Below, one piece after another: positions 25,076-33,003 of a stretch of DNA of 64,000 bases. Location of the stretch: contig CAMKOP010000005.1 in NCBI GenBank assembly GCA_946414465.1, forward strand, positions 1-64,000, written 5' to 3'. Below the pieces are notes generated by a model, which was not told where the DNA came from, ran no database searches, and saw only the letters and a list, made by a program, of their open reading frames with translations. The first letter of the stretch is position 1, and each line of letters opens with the position of its first letter. A program made the position numbers and the translations under genes. This stretch comes from an uncultured Candidatus Saccharibacteria bacterium. Its GTDB lineage: Bacteria > Patescibacteriota > Saccharimonadia > Saccharimonadales > Saccharimonadaceae.

Positions 25076-28063
25076 ATGGAAGCGATTATACATTTTGTTC
25101 TTATGCCAATATTTTGGATGCCAGTAGTGGCTATCTTGGCGTTTTTAACTTATCGCAATTATAAGAAGTTGAATTCCTTAAAAGTACTCAATGTAGATTC
25201 AGTACTATTAATGTTAGAAATTCCACGTACCAACGACAAACAAGAGCTCGCGGCTGAGCAAATGTTTGCATCTCTACATGGGATTTTGAGAGATAAAAGG
25301 GAATTAAAGAATTCGGGTGGAGTGCAAGAGCATTTATCTTTTGAGATTGTTTCTACTGCTGGGCAGATTAGATTCTATGTGTGGGTACCGAAGGTTTTGC
25401 AGAGTTTTGTGGAAGGGCAAATCTATTCACAGTATCCGACTGTGCAGATTTACAAAATGAATGAGGATTATGTCGATAATCGTGAAAAATATCCAGTGAC
25501 GTATCTGTCGGAGTTGGGATTAGTAGAAGATGAAGCGTTACCAATTAAAACCTTTGAAAGCTTTGAGGTGGATCCACTGGCGGGTATTACTGGTACACTA
25601 GCGAAGCTCAATCCGGATCGTTCTGAGGAGCTTTGGATTCAAATTCTTGCTAGACCAATTTCGGATGATTGGCACAAAAATACTACTGACCGTTGGATTC
25701 GGCGTATTAAGACTGGCACCAAGTCGCTATTTTCGGGAGCTGGGATTGACTGGACTTGGATTGTTGAGGCAATCGCAGCACTGTTTAGACCACCAGCTGG
25801 TGGCACTAATTCTGAAGTTGCCGTGGAATTATCCGAACGCGACAAAACTAGGATAGCTAAGGCCGAAGAAAAGGCTACCAAACTTGGCTATGAGGTCAAA
25901 ATCCGTCTGGCATATCTAGGGCAAAATGATACTGATGCTAAACTCAATATGCAGGCTCTAGTCGGGACGTTTAAGCAGTTTAATTCGACAAATTTAAATG
26001 GTTTTAAACAGATTGGTGGGAGCTTTAATAGACCGGATTTGGATTCTTACAAGGTGCGTCAATTTAGCAACCGTGGGTTTATCTTGAATATTTCGGAGCT
26101 AGCAAGCGTGTATCATTTGCCGCATACATCTGTAGAAACGCCAAATATCGTCTGGGCATCATCTAAGACGGCCGAACCCCCAGCTAAATTACCGATTCTG
26201 ACGGGTGAAGTAGCGAATGATGAGAACGTTTCGGCCTTTGGCTTGACTAATTTCCGTGGAATCAATCACCAGTTTGGGTTGCTCAGAAGGGATCGTTCGA
26301 GACATGTCTATATTATTGGCCAAACGGGGGCAGGGAAGAGTGGCATGCTAGAATTATTGGCTTTGTCTGACGTATTTTATAATCAGGGGTATTGTATTAT
26401 TGATCCGCACGGTGACTTTGCGATTAATAATCTCAAATTTATTCCCGAATCACGAGTAAAAGACGTAGTTTATTTTAACCCGGCAGACACTGCATTCCCT
26501 GTTGCGTTTAACCCACTAGAGGTATCGGACCCGGCTAAAAAGCCTAATATCTGCTCAGAGGTTATTGGGGTATTGAAACGAATGTTCGGGGACTCGTGGG
26601 GCCCGAGACTTGAGCATATTTTGCGTTATACCCTTCTGGCACTACTTGATCGTCCAGAGACCACCTTGCTAGATATTTCACGTCTTTTGACCGATAAGGA
26701 ATTTCGTAAGGAGACTTTGGAATATTGTAAAGATGTGACAGTTTTGCAGTTCTGGAAGCACGAATTTGGCCAATGGAACGACAAGCAGGTCAATGAATCG
26801 ATTGCGCCAGTACTCAATAAGGTGGGGGCGTTTACAGCTAATCCGATTATTCGTAATATCATCGGCCAGCCAAAGTCGTCTTTTGATGTACGCAAAATCA
26901 TGGATGAGGGCAAGATTTTAGTAGTTAATCTATCTAAAGGCTTGATTGGCGAAGACAATGCTGCTATCCTAGGCGCTTTCCTCGTAACTAAGGTGCAGCT
27001 TGCAGCGATGTCACGATCAGATATCCCTGACGTGATGGATCGAAGACCATTCTATCTTTATGTGGATGAGTTTCAAAACTTTGCCACGGATTCGTTTGCA
27101 GTGATTTTGTCTGAGGCACGTAAATATGGCTTGAATTTGACGGTGGCTAATCAGTACGTCGCACAGATGACTGACACAGTGCGTGATGCGGTGTTTGGCA
27201 ACGTCGGTACGACTATTTCGTTTAGGGTTTCGCCTGAGGATGCACCAGCATTAGTCAAACAATTTGAACCGACCTTTGATGAGTCTGATATCATTCAACT
27301 TAATAATCGACATTTCGTGATATCGATGATTATTAATGGCGAGAAGGTGCCAGCATTTTCGGCGACTACTTTGTCATTACCTGAGACACCTAAGGATAAT
27401 ATCGAGGCTATTATTGCGCATTCTAGAGAGTATTTTGCCCGTCCTCGTCTCGAAGTCGAGGCGGAAATCCGTGATACGATTGAGCAATCTGAAAAGTTCA
27501 AGAAGAATCTATCAGATTCTGGACGACAGGAGCCTAAACTGGTAATTGATACCAATGAGCAGCCAGTATTTAAACCCGCAGGGAATAATAGGAGGTTTAT
27601 CGACCCCAGTCGTACCCCTAATAAATCCGAACAAAAACCGAACAGAAATGTTTCGACGCCACAGGCTGACCTGAGAAGGTCTGGAATGAGCCCAAATATG
27701 GCTGAAGGTAAAGAGCGGTTAGGCTTAAAGGATTTGGCTCGGATGGTTGAAGAAAATGGGGAAGGGAAAGTTGAGTTCGTAAAGTCAGAGCCAAAGGGGA
27801 AGAATAAGGCAAAAAAAGGGAAACATAGCAAAAAACACAAGAAATCTACCCCTGTAGTTCCCTCTGTTGACAAGAGTAATAAACCTACTAATTCGGGGCA
27901 TCATGCTTCCCCTGTTACTCCAGAGGTAGAATATCAAGAAAAATCGACCGTCACAATCACGCCTTCACACGATAAACTACCCCTGTCTACCCCTGTTAAT
28001 CGCCCAGATCACTATGCAGAGAAAGATAATTCGGTAGACGGATTCTTGGCTATTAAACATTAA
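25076..28063 (+). CDS. TraD/HerA-family ATPase with T4SS-coupling-type DNA-binding domain
   Basis: 995 aa. One membrane helix at residues 5-24, then a ~360-aa alpha/beta region, then a motor domain with Walker A IIGQTGAGKSGMLEL (near 420) and Walker B FYLYVDEFQNFA, followed by SEARKYGLNLTVANQY and a TraM-recognition-like block. The last 170 residues are basic, Pro/Lys-rich and probably disordered. The family resembles conjugation coupling proteins and HerA/FtsK-type pumps and is common in CPR genomes, where its cargo is not established. TAGAAT is 6 nt before the ATG. Its location beside the proposed terminus is suggestive but not evidence of a chromosome-pumping role. Confidence 0.82.
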   Translation: MEAIIHFVLMPIFWMPVVAILAFLTYRNYKKLNSLKVLNVDSVLLMLEIPRTNDKQELAAEQMFASLHGILRDKRELKNSGGVQEHLSFEIVSTAGQIRFYVWVPKVLQSFVEGQIYSQYPTVQIYKMNEDYVDNREKYPVTYLSELGLVEDEALPIKTFESFEVDPLAGITGTLAKLNPDRSEELWIQILARPISDDWHKNTTDRWIRRIKTGTKSLFSGAGIDWTWIVEAIAALFRPPAGGTNSEVAVELSERDKTRIAKAEEKATKLGYEVKIRLAYLGQNDTDAKLNMQALVGTFKQFNSTNLNGFKQIGGSFNRPDLDSYKVRQFSNRGFILNISELASVYHLPHTSVETPNIVWASSKTAEPPAKLPILTGEVANDENVSAFGLTNFRGINHQFGLLRRDRSRHVYIIGQTGAGKSGMLELLALSDVFYNQGYCIIDPHGDFAINNLKFIPESRVKDVVYFNPADTAFPVAFNPLEVSDPAKKPNICSEVIGVLKRMFGDSWGPRLEHILRYTLLALLDRPETTLLDISRLLTDKEFRKETLEYCKDVTVLQFWKHEFGQWNDKQVNESIAPVLNKVGAFTANPIIRNIIGQPKSSFDVRKIMDEGKILVVNLSKGLIGEDNAAILGAFLVTKVQLAAMSRSDIPDVMDRRPFYLYVDEFQNFATDSFAVILSEARKYGLNLTVANQYVAQMTDTVRDAVFGNVGTTISFRVSPEDAPALVKQFEPTFDESDIIQLNNRHFVISMIINGEKVPAFSATTLSLPETPKDNIEAIIAHSREYFARPRLEVEAEIRDTIEQSEKFKKNLSDSGRQEPKLVIDTNEQPVFKPAGNNRRFIDPSRTPNKSEQKPNRNVSTPQADLRRSGMSPNMAEGKERLGLKDLARMVEENGEGKVEFVKSEPKGKNKAKKGKHSKKHKKSTPVVPSVDKSNKPTNSGHHASPVTPEVEYQEKSTVTITPSHDKLPLSTPVNRPDHYAEKDNSVDGFLAIKH

Positions 28064-28376
28064 ATAAAGCGGGAATAATTAAATAAAAAGCTGGGGAATT
28101 ACAAGCAAAACTTTTTGAAGGCCGGGTCTGGCTGGATTTGGGGATTTTTGGCGTGAAGTCTGAATCGTGATTTTAATGTAAGTCTAATGTCGCACAATAT
28201 AGATTTTAAGACATAAGCACTTTGGATTTTAGACGGTTAAGTTATCGTCTTTTAAGGGTAAAAATGAGCTAGTGGGCGGGAACTATGTCACAAAACCTAT
28301 TTTCATTTCTACATTCACACTTATATTTTTGCTAATAACTAAACCTAATCTTCGCTCGCGCTTGACTTCACGCCAC

Positions 28377-28498
28377 GTTAATTTTCACAACTTTTTCACT
28401 CAGTCCTCGCCTCGATCAAGTCGCTAGCTCGCGAAGCTTAAACTGCTTCGCTCGGCGACTTTACTCGTCTCGGACGAGGAAAGGTTGTTAAAATTAAC
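28377..28498. repeat. 122-bp nested inverted repeat (cruciform/structured RNA)
   Basis: Stems from outside in: GTTAATTTT (28377-28385)/AAAATTAAC (28490-28498); ACAAC/GTTGT; TCCTCG (28404-28409)/CGAGGA (28475-28480); AGTCGC (28419-28424)/GCGACT (28455-28460); GCGAAGC (28431-28437)/GCTTCGC (28445-28451) with a 7-nt loop. Not followed by a T run. Confidence 0.8.
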
Positions 28499-28738
28499 TG
28501 GGTTCGTCAAATGCTCGCTTAGATTAGGTCTAGCTATCAGCTACCTCTATAACCTCTGTTTTTGAGGGCTTTGAGGCGAATTCTCAGTTAAATTTGTGAA
28601 TTTGACATTTCCCCGTTTATATTTCCCTTTTTGCTTCCCTCCCCTGTATTTTTATATATTTTTTTGCGACTTCTGTATTGCTCATAGTAAAAAACTAGAA
28701 CAAAAACCGAACAAAAATAGGGTATAACGGAACTGTTT

Positions 28739-28762
28739 TTAACAGGGGTGGACCCCTGTTAA
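28739..28762. repeat. 24-bp near-perfect palindrome downstream of the ftsQ-like gene
   Basis: TTAACAGGGGT, GG, ACCCCTGTTAA: an 11-bp perfect inverted repeat. It could be the terminator hairpin of the minus-strand dcw operon (no strong T run) or a protein-binding site. Confidence 0.55.
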
Positions 28763-28784
28763 TTTGGTGTTTAATTCCCTCTTT

Positions 28785-29477
28785 TTATTTCCAATAGGCT
28801 TTTCCTGGTGTACGTACGTCGAGATATTCGTAATCTTTAATTTCTTGGGTTTCCAGATAGCGGATGAGACGATCAGTATCTTCTACCGAGACAGCGGAGT
28901 CACGATCGATAGTCATTTTGATATAACCAGTATACCCCTCGAGATAAAAATAAATCATGCGGATATATCCATTGGGGATAATAACCTTAGTAGGATTGTA
29001 GCCGAGGGATCTGAAGTCGGCTTCGGCTTGGCCGATGTAAGTATTCATACGATTGGTAATCTTGCCGCCAGTAGATGCATTTTCATCGACAATTTCAACT
29101 GTGGGTTTGTAATCGGTATAATCCTCGACGGTAACTTCATTAATTGGTTCAGTTTTTTGGCTATTAATAAAATTAAAACAAAGTATCACTAGAATAATTG
29201 CCAGAACGGCAAAACCAATCACAGTAAAGGAAACACGCATGGTTTTTTTCTTTTTTTGCTTTTTGCGGGCGGCAGCACGTTCGTTTTTGGTCTCGAGCCG
29301 TTCCCTTTTTTCGCCAATGGTACGGCCAGACACAATGGTGGATTTGCGATTCATGCGACGTTTGACTAGCTCTGGACGGGTCCTGCCAGATTTTCCTCCC
29401 CCAAAATTTTCTGACGAAATATTTTGGGGGTCCCCCTCCAAATCTGTCACCCGTCCATGTTTATTCTTATTGCCCAC
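28785..29477 (-). CDS. FtsQ-like division protein (last gene of the dcw cluster)
   Basis: A bitopic protein: a very basic cytoplasmic start (RKKQKKKK), a membrane helix (VIGFAVLAIILVILCFNFI) and an extracytoplasmic region of about 130 aa ending PGKAYWK. Size, topology and position after murG fit FtsQ/DivIB, but no POTRA motif is clear, so the name is by context. Two starts compete: the GTG at 29477 has GGAGG at good spacing and overlaps murG by 11 nt, but its first 41 codons are encoded by palindromic element copy 1; the ATG at 29354 has no ribosome site. I list the longer form; the shorter (189 aa) remains possible. Confidence 0.6.
   Translation of the reverse strand: MGNKNKHGRVTDLEGDPQNISSENFGGGKSGRTRPELVKRRMNRKSTIVSGRTIGEKRERLETKNERAAARKKQKKKKTMRVSFTVIGFAVLAIILVILCFNFINSQKTEPINEVTVEDYTDYKPTVEIVDENASTGGKITNRMNTYIGQAEADFRSLGYNPTKVIIPNGYIRMIYFYLEGYTGYIKMTIDRDSAVSVEDTDRLIRYLETQEIKDYEYLDVRTPGKAYWK
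29373..29457 (-). repeat. Palindromic element, copy 1 (5' region of ftsQ-like gene)
   Basis: Outer stem TGGACGGGT/ACCCGTCCA, middle stem AGATTT/AAATCT, apical stem CCCCCAAAAT/ATTTTGGGGG. Shared unpaired strings (given on the minus strand) are GAC and GGCAGGA between the outer and middle stems, and purine-rich GGAGGGGGA and AGGAAAA between the middle and apical stems. Confidence 0.85.
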
Positions 29478-30708
29478 TCTTCCCTGCCTCCTCTAAGATT
29501 ATCTCGGCTAGGTGTTTAGCAGCATCAGCACGGGCTTCTTTGGCGAGATTGTCGGCCATATTAGCGCGCACGCGAGGTGATTTGATGAGATGGCGAATTT
29601 CGTCGAGAAGGACGGTAGGATTATTGACCATTTCGAGATCATTGACGATGGAGGCGGCTTTGGATTTGGCCAAGCGTTCGGCGTTTTTGGTCTGATGACC
29701 GCCAGGCAAACGAGCGAACGGAACTAATATCACGGCCTTTTTTAGACCAGCGAGCTCCGCGATAGTAGTGGCGCCAGCGCGTGATACTACGACGTCGGCG
29801 GCGCCCATTAATTCGTCCATGGTGGTGTTGAATTCCCACATTCGAAAATTGGATTCGAGCGAGGCTTTGTCCCAATTTTCGTATTTTTTGAGATCAATCA
29901 TGTTTTCGTAATGTTTGCGTCCTGCAACTAGACCGACGGAGGTGAATTTGAGTAATTCTGATAAAATGGCGCGAGTGGCTTCGTTGAGGTTTTCGGAACC
30001 TTGTGAACCACCAGTAATTACAACAAGAGGTTTGTCGGTATTAAAAGAAAAAGCCTTTTTGAGAGAAAGTTGCTTAGTGGCACTAACTGGTTTGAACTCA
30101 GGACCTACGGGAATACCGGTCCAAATGTAATTAGGGTGGATTTTTTGTGTTTCTTCAGGGATAGGACTACCAAAAGCTACCTTAGTAGCTTTTTTCATTA
30201 GTAGACGATTGGCAAGACCGGCGACAGCGTCTGATTCGTGGATAATGTAAGGTATTTTAAATAATTTAGCAATTAGACCAACTGGCAAACAAACGAAACC
30301 TCCTTTTAAGAAGATAATGTCGGGACGATTATTCTTACTAATTAAACGTGAGAATGAGGTGATTAATCCGGCAGCAAAACCAAGGAAGCCCAAGATATTG
30401 CCAATAATCAGATCTTTGATTGTAATACCTATGTGTATAAAATAATCCTTAAAATGCCAGTTGGAATAGCGATGAAATTTGCCAGCTGGAATGCGGCGAA
30501 CACGGATGTAGGTGGTTTTTTTGCGGCGGGCTGACTCACCCCAAGCTACACCGATTTCGGTGGTAAGCTTGGTAACATTTTTGTAATATTTGAAATCAGT
30601 CCAAAATTCAACCTCGGCACGAGGTTTTTTTTCTAGAATTTCACGAACTACGGCGACGGCTGGTGTGATGTGCCCCCCTGAGCCGCCCCCGACTACTAAT
30701 ATCTTCAT
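29467..30708 (-). CDS. murG: UDP-N-acetylglucosamine transferase
   Basis: Adds GlcNAc to lipid I to make lipid II on the inner membrane face. 413 aa, somewhat longer than the usual ~360. GT28 motifs: VVGGGSGGHITPAVAV at the start, a conserved IHESDAVAGLANR (family HEQN-type region), VVITGGSQGSENLNEA, VVSRAGATTIAELAGLKKAVILVPF and HQTKNAERL. Translation probably starts at the ATG preceded by GAGG inside the ftsW 3' end (68-nt overlap), implying translational coupling. Confidence 0.94.
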   Translation of the reverse strand: MKILVVGGGSGGHITPAVAVVREILEKKPRAEVEFWTDFKYYKNVTKLTTEIGVAWGESARRKKTTYIRVRRIPAGKFHRYSNWHFKDYFIHIGITIKDLIIGNILGFLGFAAGLITSFSRLISKNNRPDIIFLKGGFVCLPVGLIAKLFKIPYIIHESDAVAGLANRLLMKKATKVAFGSPIPEETQKIHPNYIWTGIPVGPEFKPVSATKQLSLKKAFSFNTDKPLVVITGGSQGSENLNEATRAILSELLKFTSVGLVAGRKHYENMIDLKKYENWDKASLESNFRMWEFNTTMDELMGAADVVVSRAGATTIAELAGLKKAVILVPFARLPGGHQTKNAERLAKSKAASIVNDLEMVNNPTVLLDEIRHLIKSPRVRANMADNLAKEARADAAKHLAEIILEEAGKSGQ

Positions 30709-31870
30709 TGTGGGTTACCTCTCTACTAGTATAGCACGAAATCTGCAAAACTAGGCCAATAGCATAAGCTAAAAAGATCATACTGGTACCGCCATATGAT
30801 AACAATGGAAGTGTAATCCCTGTAACTGGGATGAGGCTAGTCATTGCCATGATGTTTACTACGACCTGAGCCAAAGTCCAAGCGAACACTCCTACAACGA
30901 TGAGACGGTTTTCGGTGTCGCTAGTACCTTCGGCAACTTTTAGCATACGTATCAGCATGGTGGCAAATATTACGAGAATTAAGAATAGACCAAGAAAACC
31001 AAATGTTTCACCCATAATAGCGAAAACTGAGTCATTGATGGACTCCGGCAAATAGCCAGTGGCTTGTACAGAGTTGCCAATACCAACGCCAGCAAGGCCA
31101 CCTGTACCAATGGCGAGCATGGCGTTTTCGACATGATAAGTCGAATCGGTTGATTCCCCGCCACTTAGAGTAGTAAGCCAAGCATCGATACGTTCCATGC
31201 GGTGACTAGAGGTGGCGACGGCCCCAACGGCTACAGCAACGACTAAAGCTACCATGATAAGATATTGCTTGGCTGGAACACCCGCTACTAAGAGCATACT
31301 AAAAATAATGGATATCAAAGCTACGCCGGTACCAAGGTCGCCTTGGGCGATTACAACTAGGAATAAAGAAGCGCCACAAATAATTAATAGCGGCAACCAG
31401 AATTCCTGCCATTTGCCAATGGTACCCTCTTCTTTTTTGCGAGCGAGAAAATCTGCTAGATAAATTACCATAGCGAGTTTTAATAATTCTGCCGGCTGGA
31501 AACTGACTGGTCCAAATTGAAACCAACGACACTCACCAAGCTCACATTTGGCTAAAGGATTGTGTATCAGTGCCAAGAACCAGAGTAGTGCTGACAAAAC
31601 GAGAGAAAGGATCATAAGAGGTTTAGCATATTTTTTGACGTATTTGTAAGGGATCCATTTGAAGGCTGCAAAAAAGGCCAATAGAGATAAACCAACGGTA
31701 CGGAGTTGCCCTAAAAAGAAATAGTTTGGATCGTAATCGCTACCATAAGTGCTGTTTAAGACGTTGGCACGCATTGGGCCGATAGCATAGATGATAATTA
31801 GTCCTAAGGCCATTAACCCAATCGTAGAAAATAATATCACCAGATCTGATTTGTGTTTGCGAACAGTCAT
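30641..31870 (-). CDS. ftsW: Septal peptidoglycan glycosyltransferase FtsW
   Basis: SEDS-family polymerase working with FtsI at division. 409 aa with about ten membrane segments. SEDS landmarks are present: FQPAELLKLAMVIYLADFLA (the catalytic Asp region is downstream), VVIAQGDLGTG, AIMGETFGFLG and the C-terminal ITLPLLSYGGTSM. The last ~25 residues are hydrophilic and overlap murG. The start has GGAGG immediately after palindromic element copy 2. RodA is the alternative, but the dcw position favours FtsW. Confidence 0.93.
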   Translation of the reverse strand: MTVRKHKSDLVILFSTIGLMALGLIIIYAIGPMRANVLNSTYGSDYDPNYFFLGQLRTVGLSLLAFFAAFKWIPYKYVKKYAKPLMILSLVLSALLWFLALIHNPLAKCELGECRWFQFGPVSFQPAELLKLAMVIYLADFLARKKEEGTIGKWQEFWLPLLIICGASLFLVVIAQGDLGTGVALISIIFSMLLVAGVPAKQYLIMVALVVAVAVGAVATSSHRMERIDAWLTTLSGGESTDSTYHVENAMLAIGTGGLAGVGIGNSVQATGYLPESINDSVFAIMGETFGFLGLFLILVIFATMLIRMLKVAEGTSDTENRLIVVGVFAWTLAQVVVNIMAMTSLIPVTGITLPLLSYGGTSMIFLAYAIGLVLQISCYTSREVTHNEDISSRGRLRGAHHTSRRRSS

Positions 31871-31882
31871 GACTTAATCCTC

Positions 31883-31960
31883 CCAGCGGGTCCTGCCGGT
31901 GCTTTTCTCCCATTCTCGTCAAGCTCGAATGGGGGGCCCCCAAGCACCGTCACCCGCTGG
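31883..31960 (-). repeat. Palindromic element, copy 2 (5' region of ftsW)
   Basis: Outer stem CCAGCGGGT/ACCCGCTGG, middle GGTGCT/AGCACC, apical CCCATTC/GAATGGG. It fills the mraY-ftsW gap; its 3' foot (minus strand) ends right before the ftsW ribosome site GGAGG. Confidence 0.85.
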
Positions 31961-31973
31961 TGTGATATACTCA

Positions 31974-32996
31974 TCAAATGGCTCCTCCAGTAGCGGCGAT
32001 GAAAATGCCCATAATGGCACAGACGCCGGCGATAATCCAAAAACGCATCACGATTTTGGCTTCACCCCAGCCCTTGGCTTCTAGATGATGATGAAGAGGA
32101 GCTGAAATGAAGATTTTTTTATGGAAAAATTTCTTGGAAGCTAGTTGTAAGAGGCTTGAGCCGGTTTCAATTACAAAAGGTAGACCAATGATTGGTAGCA
32201 ATAGGAATGAGTTGGTCATCATCGAGACAACGCCGAGGCCAGCACCAAGTGCAAAGGAACCAGTATCCCCCATCATGAAACGAGCAGGTGGTACATTAAA
32301 CCAAACGTACGACAATAGCCAACCTACAACAGTAAGACAAAACCCAAACAACAAAATGTGGCCTTGGAATAAAGCAATAATGCCAAAAGCACCATAAGCC
32401 ATCATGGCAAGGCCACCTGACAGGCCGTCTAGCCCATCGGATATATTAACTGCGTTACTAGTGGCGACTACGGCAAAAGCAAAGATGATAGTAGTCCAAA
32501 ACGCACCAATACTGAAATCGCCAATAAATGGGACTAAAATATCGGTCCAACCCAGTCTAGATGAAAAGAACCAACCAAGCGCGAGCCCTACTACAGAAAT
32601 CAAGAAAAATTTAACGGGTCCACGAAGTCCTGCTGCGCCACGACCAGAACCAAAAATATTAATCACATCATCAATCACACCAACAAGTGCGCCGCCAAGG
32701 AACCCAACTAGTGGTAGCCAAGTTTGACCTCTGTCGAGATTAAAAACCCAGGTAACGGTAGTAACAGATACTACACCAATCAAACCTGCCATAGTTGGAA
32801 AGACATGTTTAAATTTGTGGGCATGGAGCTTAGTCATTACTGGCAAAGCCTTACCGTCAACGGTAGTTTTTTTCTGTTTTTTCCAGAATTTATATTTATA
32901 GGCAAAGTGGGTATAAAACGGAGTTAAAACCATCGAAAGTAAGAAACATCCGACCGCTAGTAATAATCCGTAAAAAATTTCATCATTTAAATTCAT
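31974..32996 (-). CDS. mraY: Phospho-MurNAc-pentapeptide transferase
   Basis: Makes lipid I at the membrane. 340 aa from the ATG at 32996 (TATAAT exactly 6 nt before it; an ATG at 33002 would sit directly on the promoter box). About ten membrane helices. Motifs: GLIGVVSV, GVIDDVINI, ATSNAVNISDGLDGLSGGLAM and MGDTGSFALGAGLG, and the C-terminal PLHHHLEAKGWGE. Its own promoter inside the cluster separates mraY-ftsW-murG from the upstream ftsL-ftsI part. Confidence 0.95.
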   Translation of the reverse strand: MNLNDEIFYGLLLAVGCFLLSMVLTPFYTHFAYKYKFWKKQKKTTVDGKALPVMTKLHAHKFKHVFPTMAGLIGVVSVTTVTWVFNLDRGQTWLPLVGFLGGALVGVIDDVINIFGSGRGAAGLRGPVKFFLISVVGLALGWFFSSRLGWTDILVPFIGDFSIGAFWTTIIFAFAVVATSNAVNISDGLDGLSGGLAMMAYGAFGIIALFQGHILLFGFCLTVVGWLLSYVWFNVPPARFMMGDTGSFALGAGLGVVSMMTNSFLLLPIIGLPFVIETGSSLLQLASKKFFHKKIFISAPLHHHLEAKGWGEAKIVMRFWIIAGVCAIMGIFIAATGGAI

Positions 32997-33003
32997 AACC
33001 ATA

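Larger units (their letters stand above)
28064..28784. other. 720-bp gene-free region, proposed replication terminus region
   Basis: No credible gene on either strand. It contains an 11-bp inverted repeat GGCGTGAAGTC (28150-28160) / GACTTCACGCC (28364-28374), a 9-bp one ACCTAATCT (28343-28351) / AGATTAGGT (28521-28529), the 122-bp cruciform at 28377-28498, AT-rich tracts (28610-28680), an AAAACCGAACA copy (28703-28713), and a 24-bp palindrome at 28739. The strand polarity of AGGGAA switches across it and neighbouring genes tend to converge on it. No standard dif sequence or DnaA box was recognised. Confidence 0.5.

Noticed and set aside
28064..28784. oriC at the polarity switch
   Set aside because: No TTATCCACA DnaA-box cluster and no dnaA, dnaN or gyrB nearby; genes and the AGGGAA motif point towards the site, which fits a terminus better.
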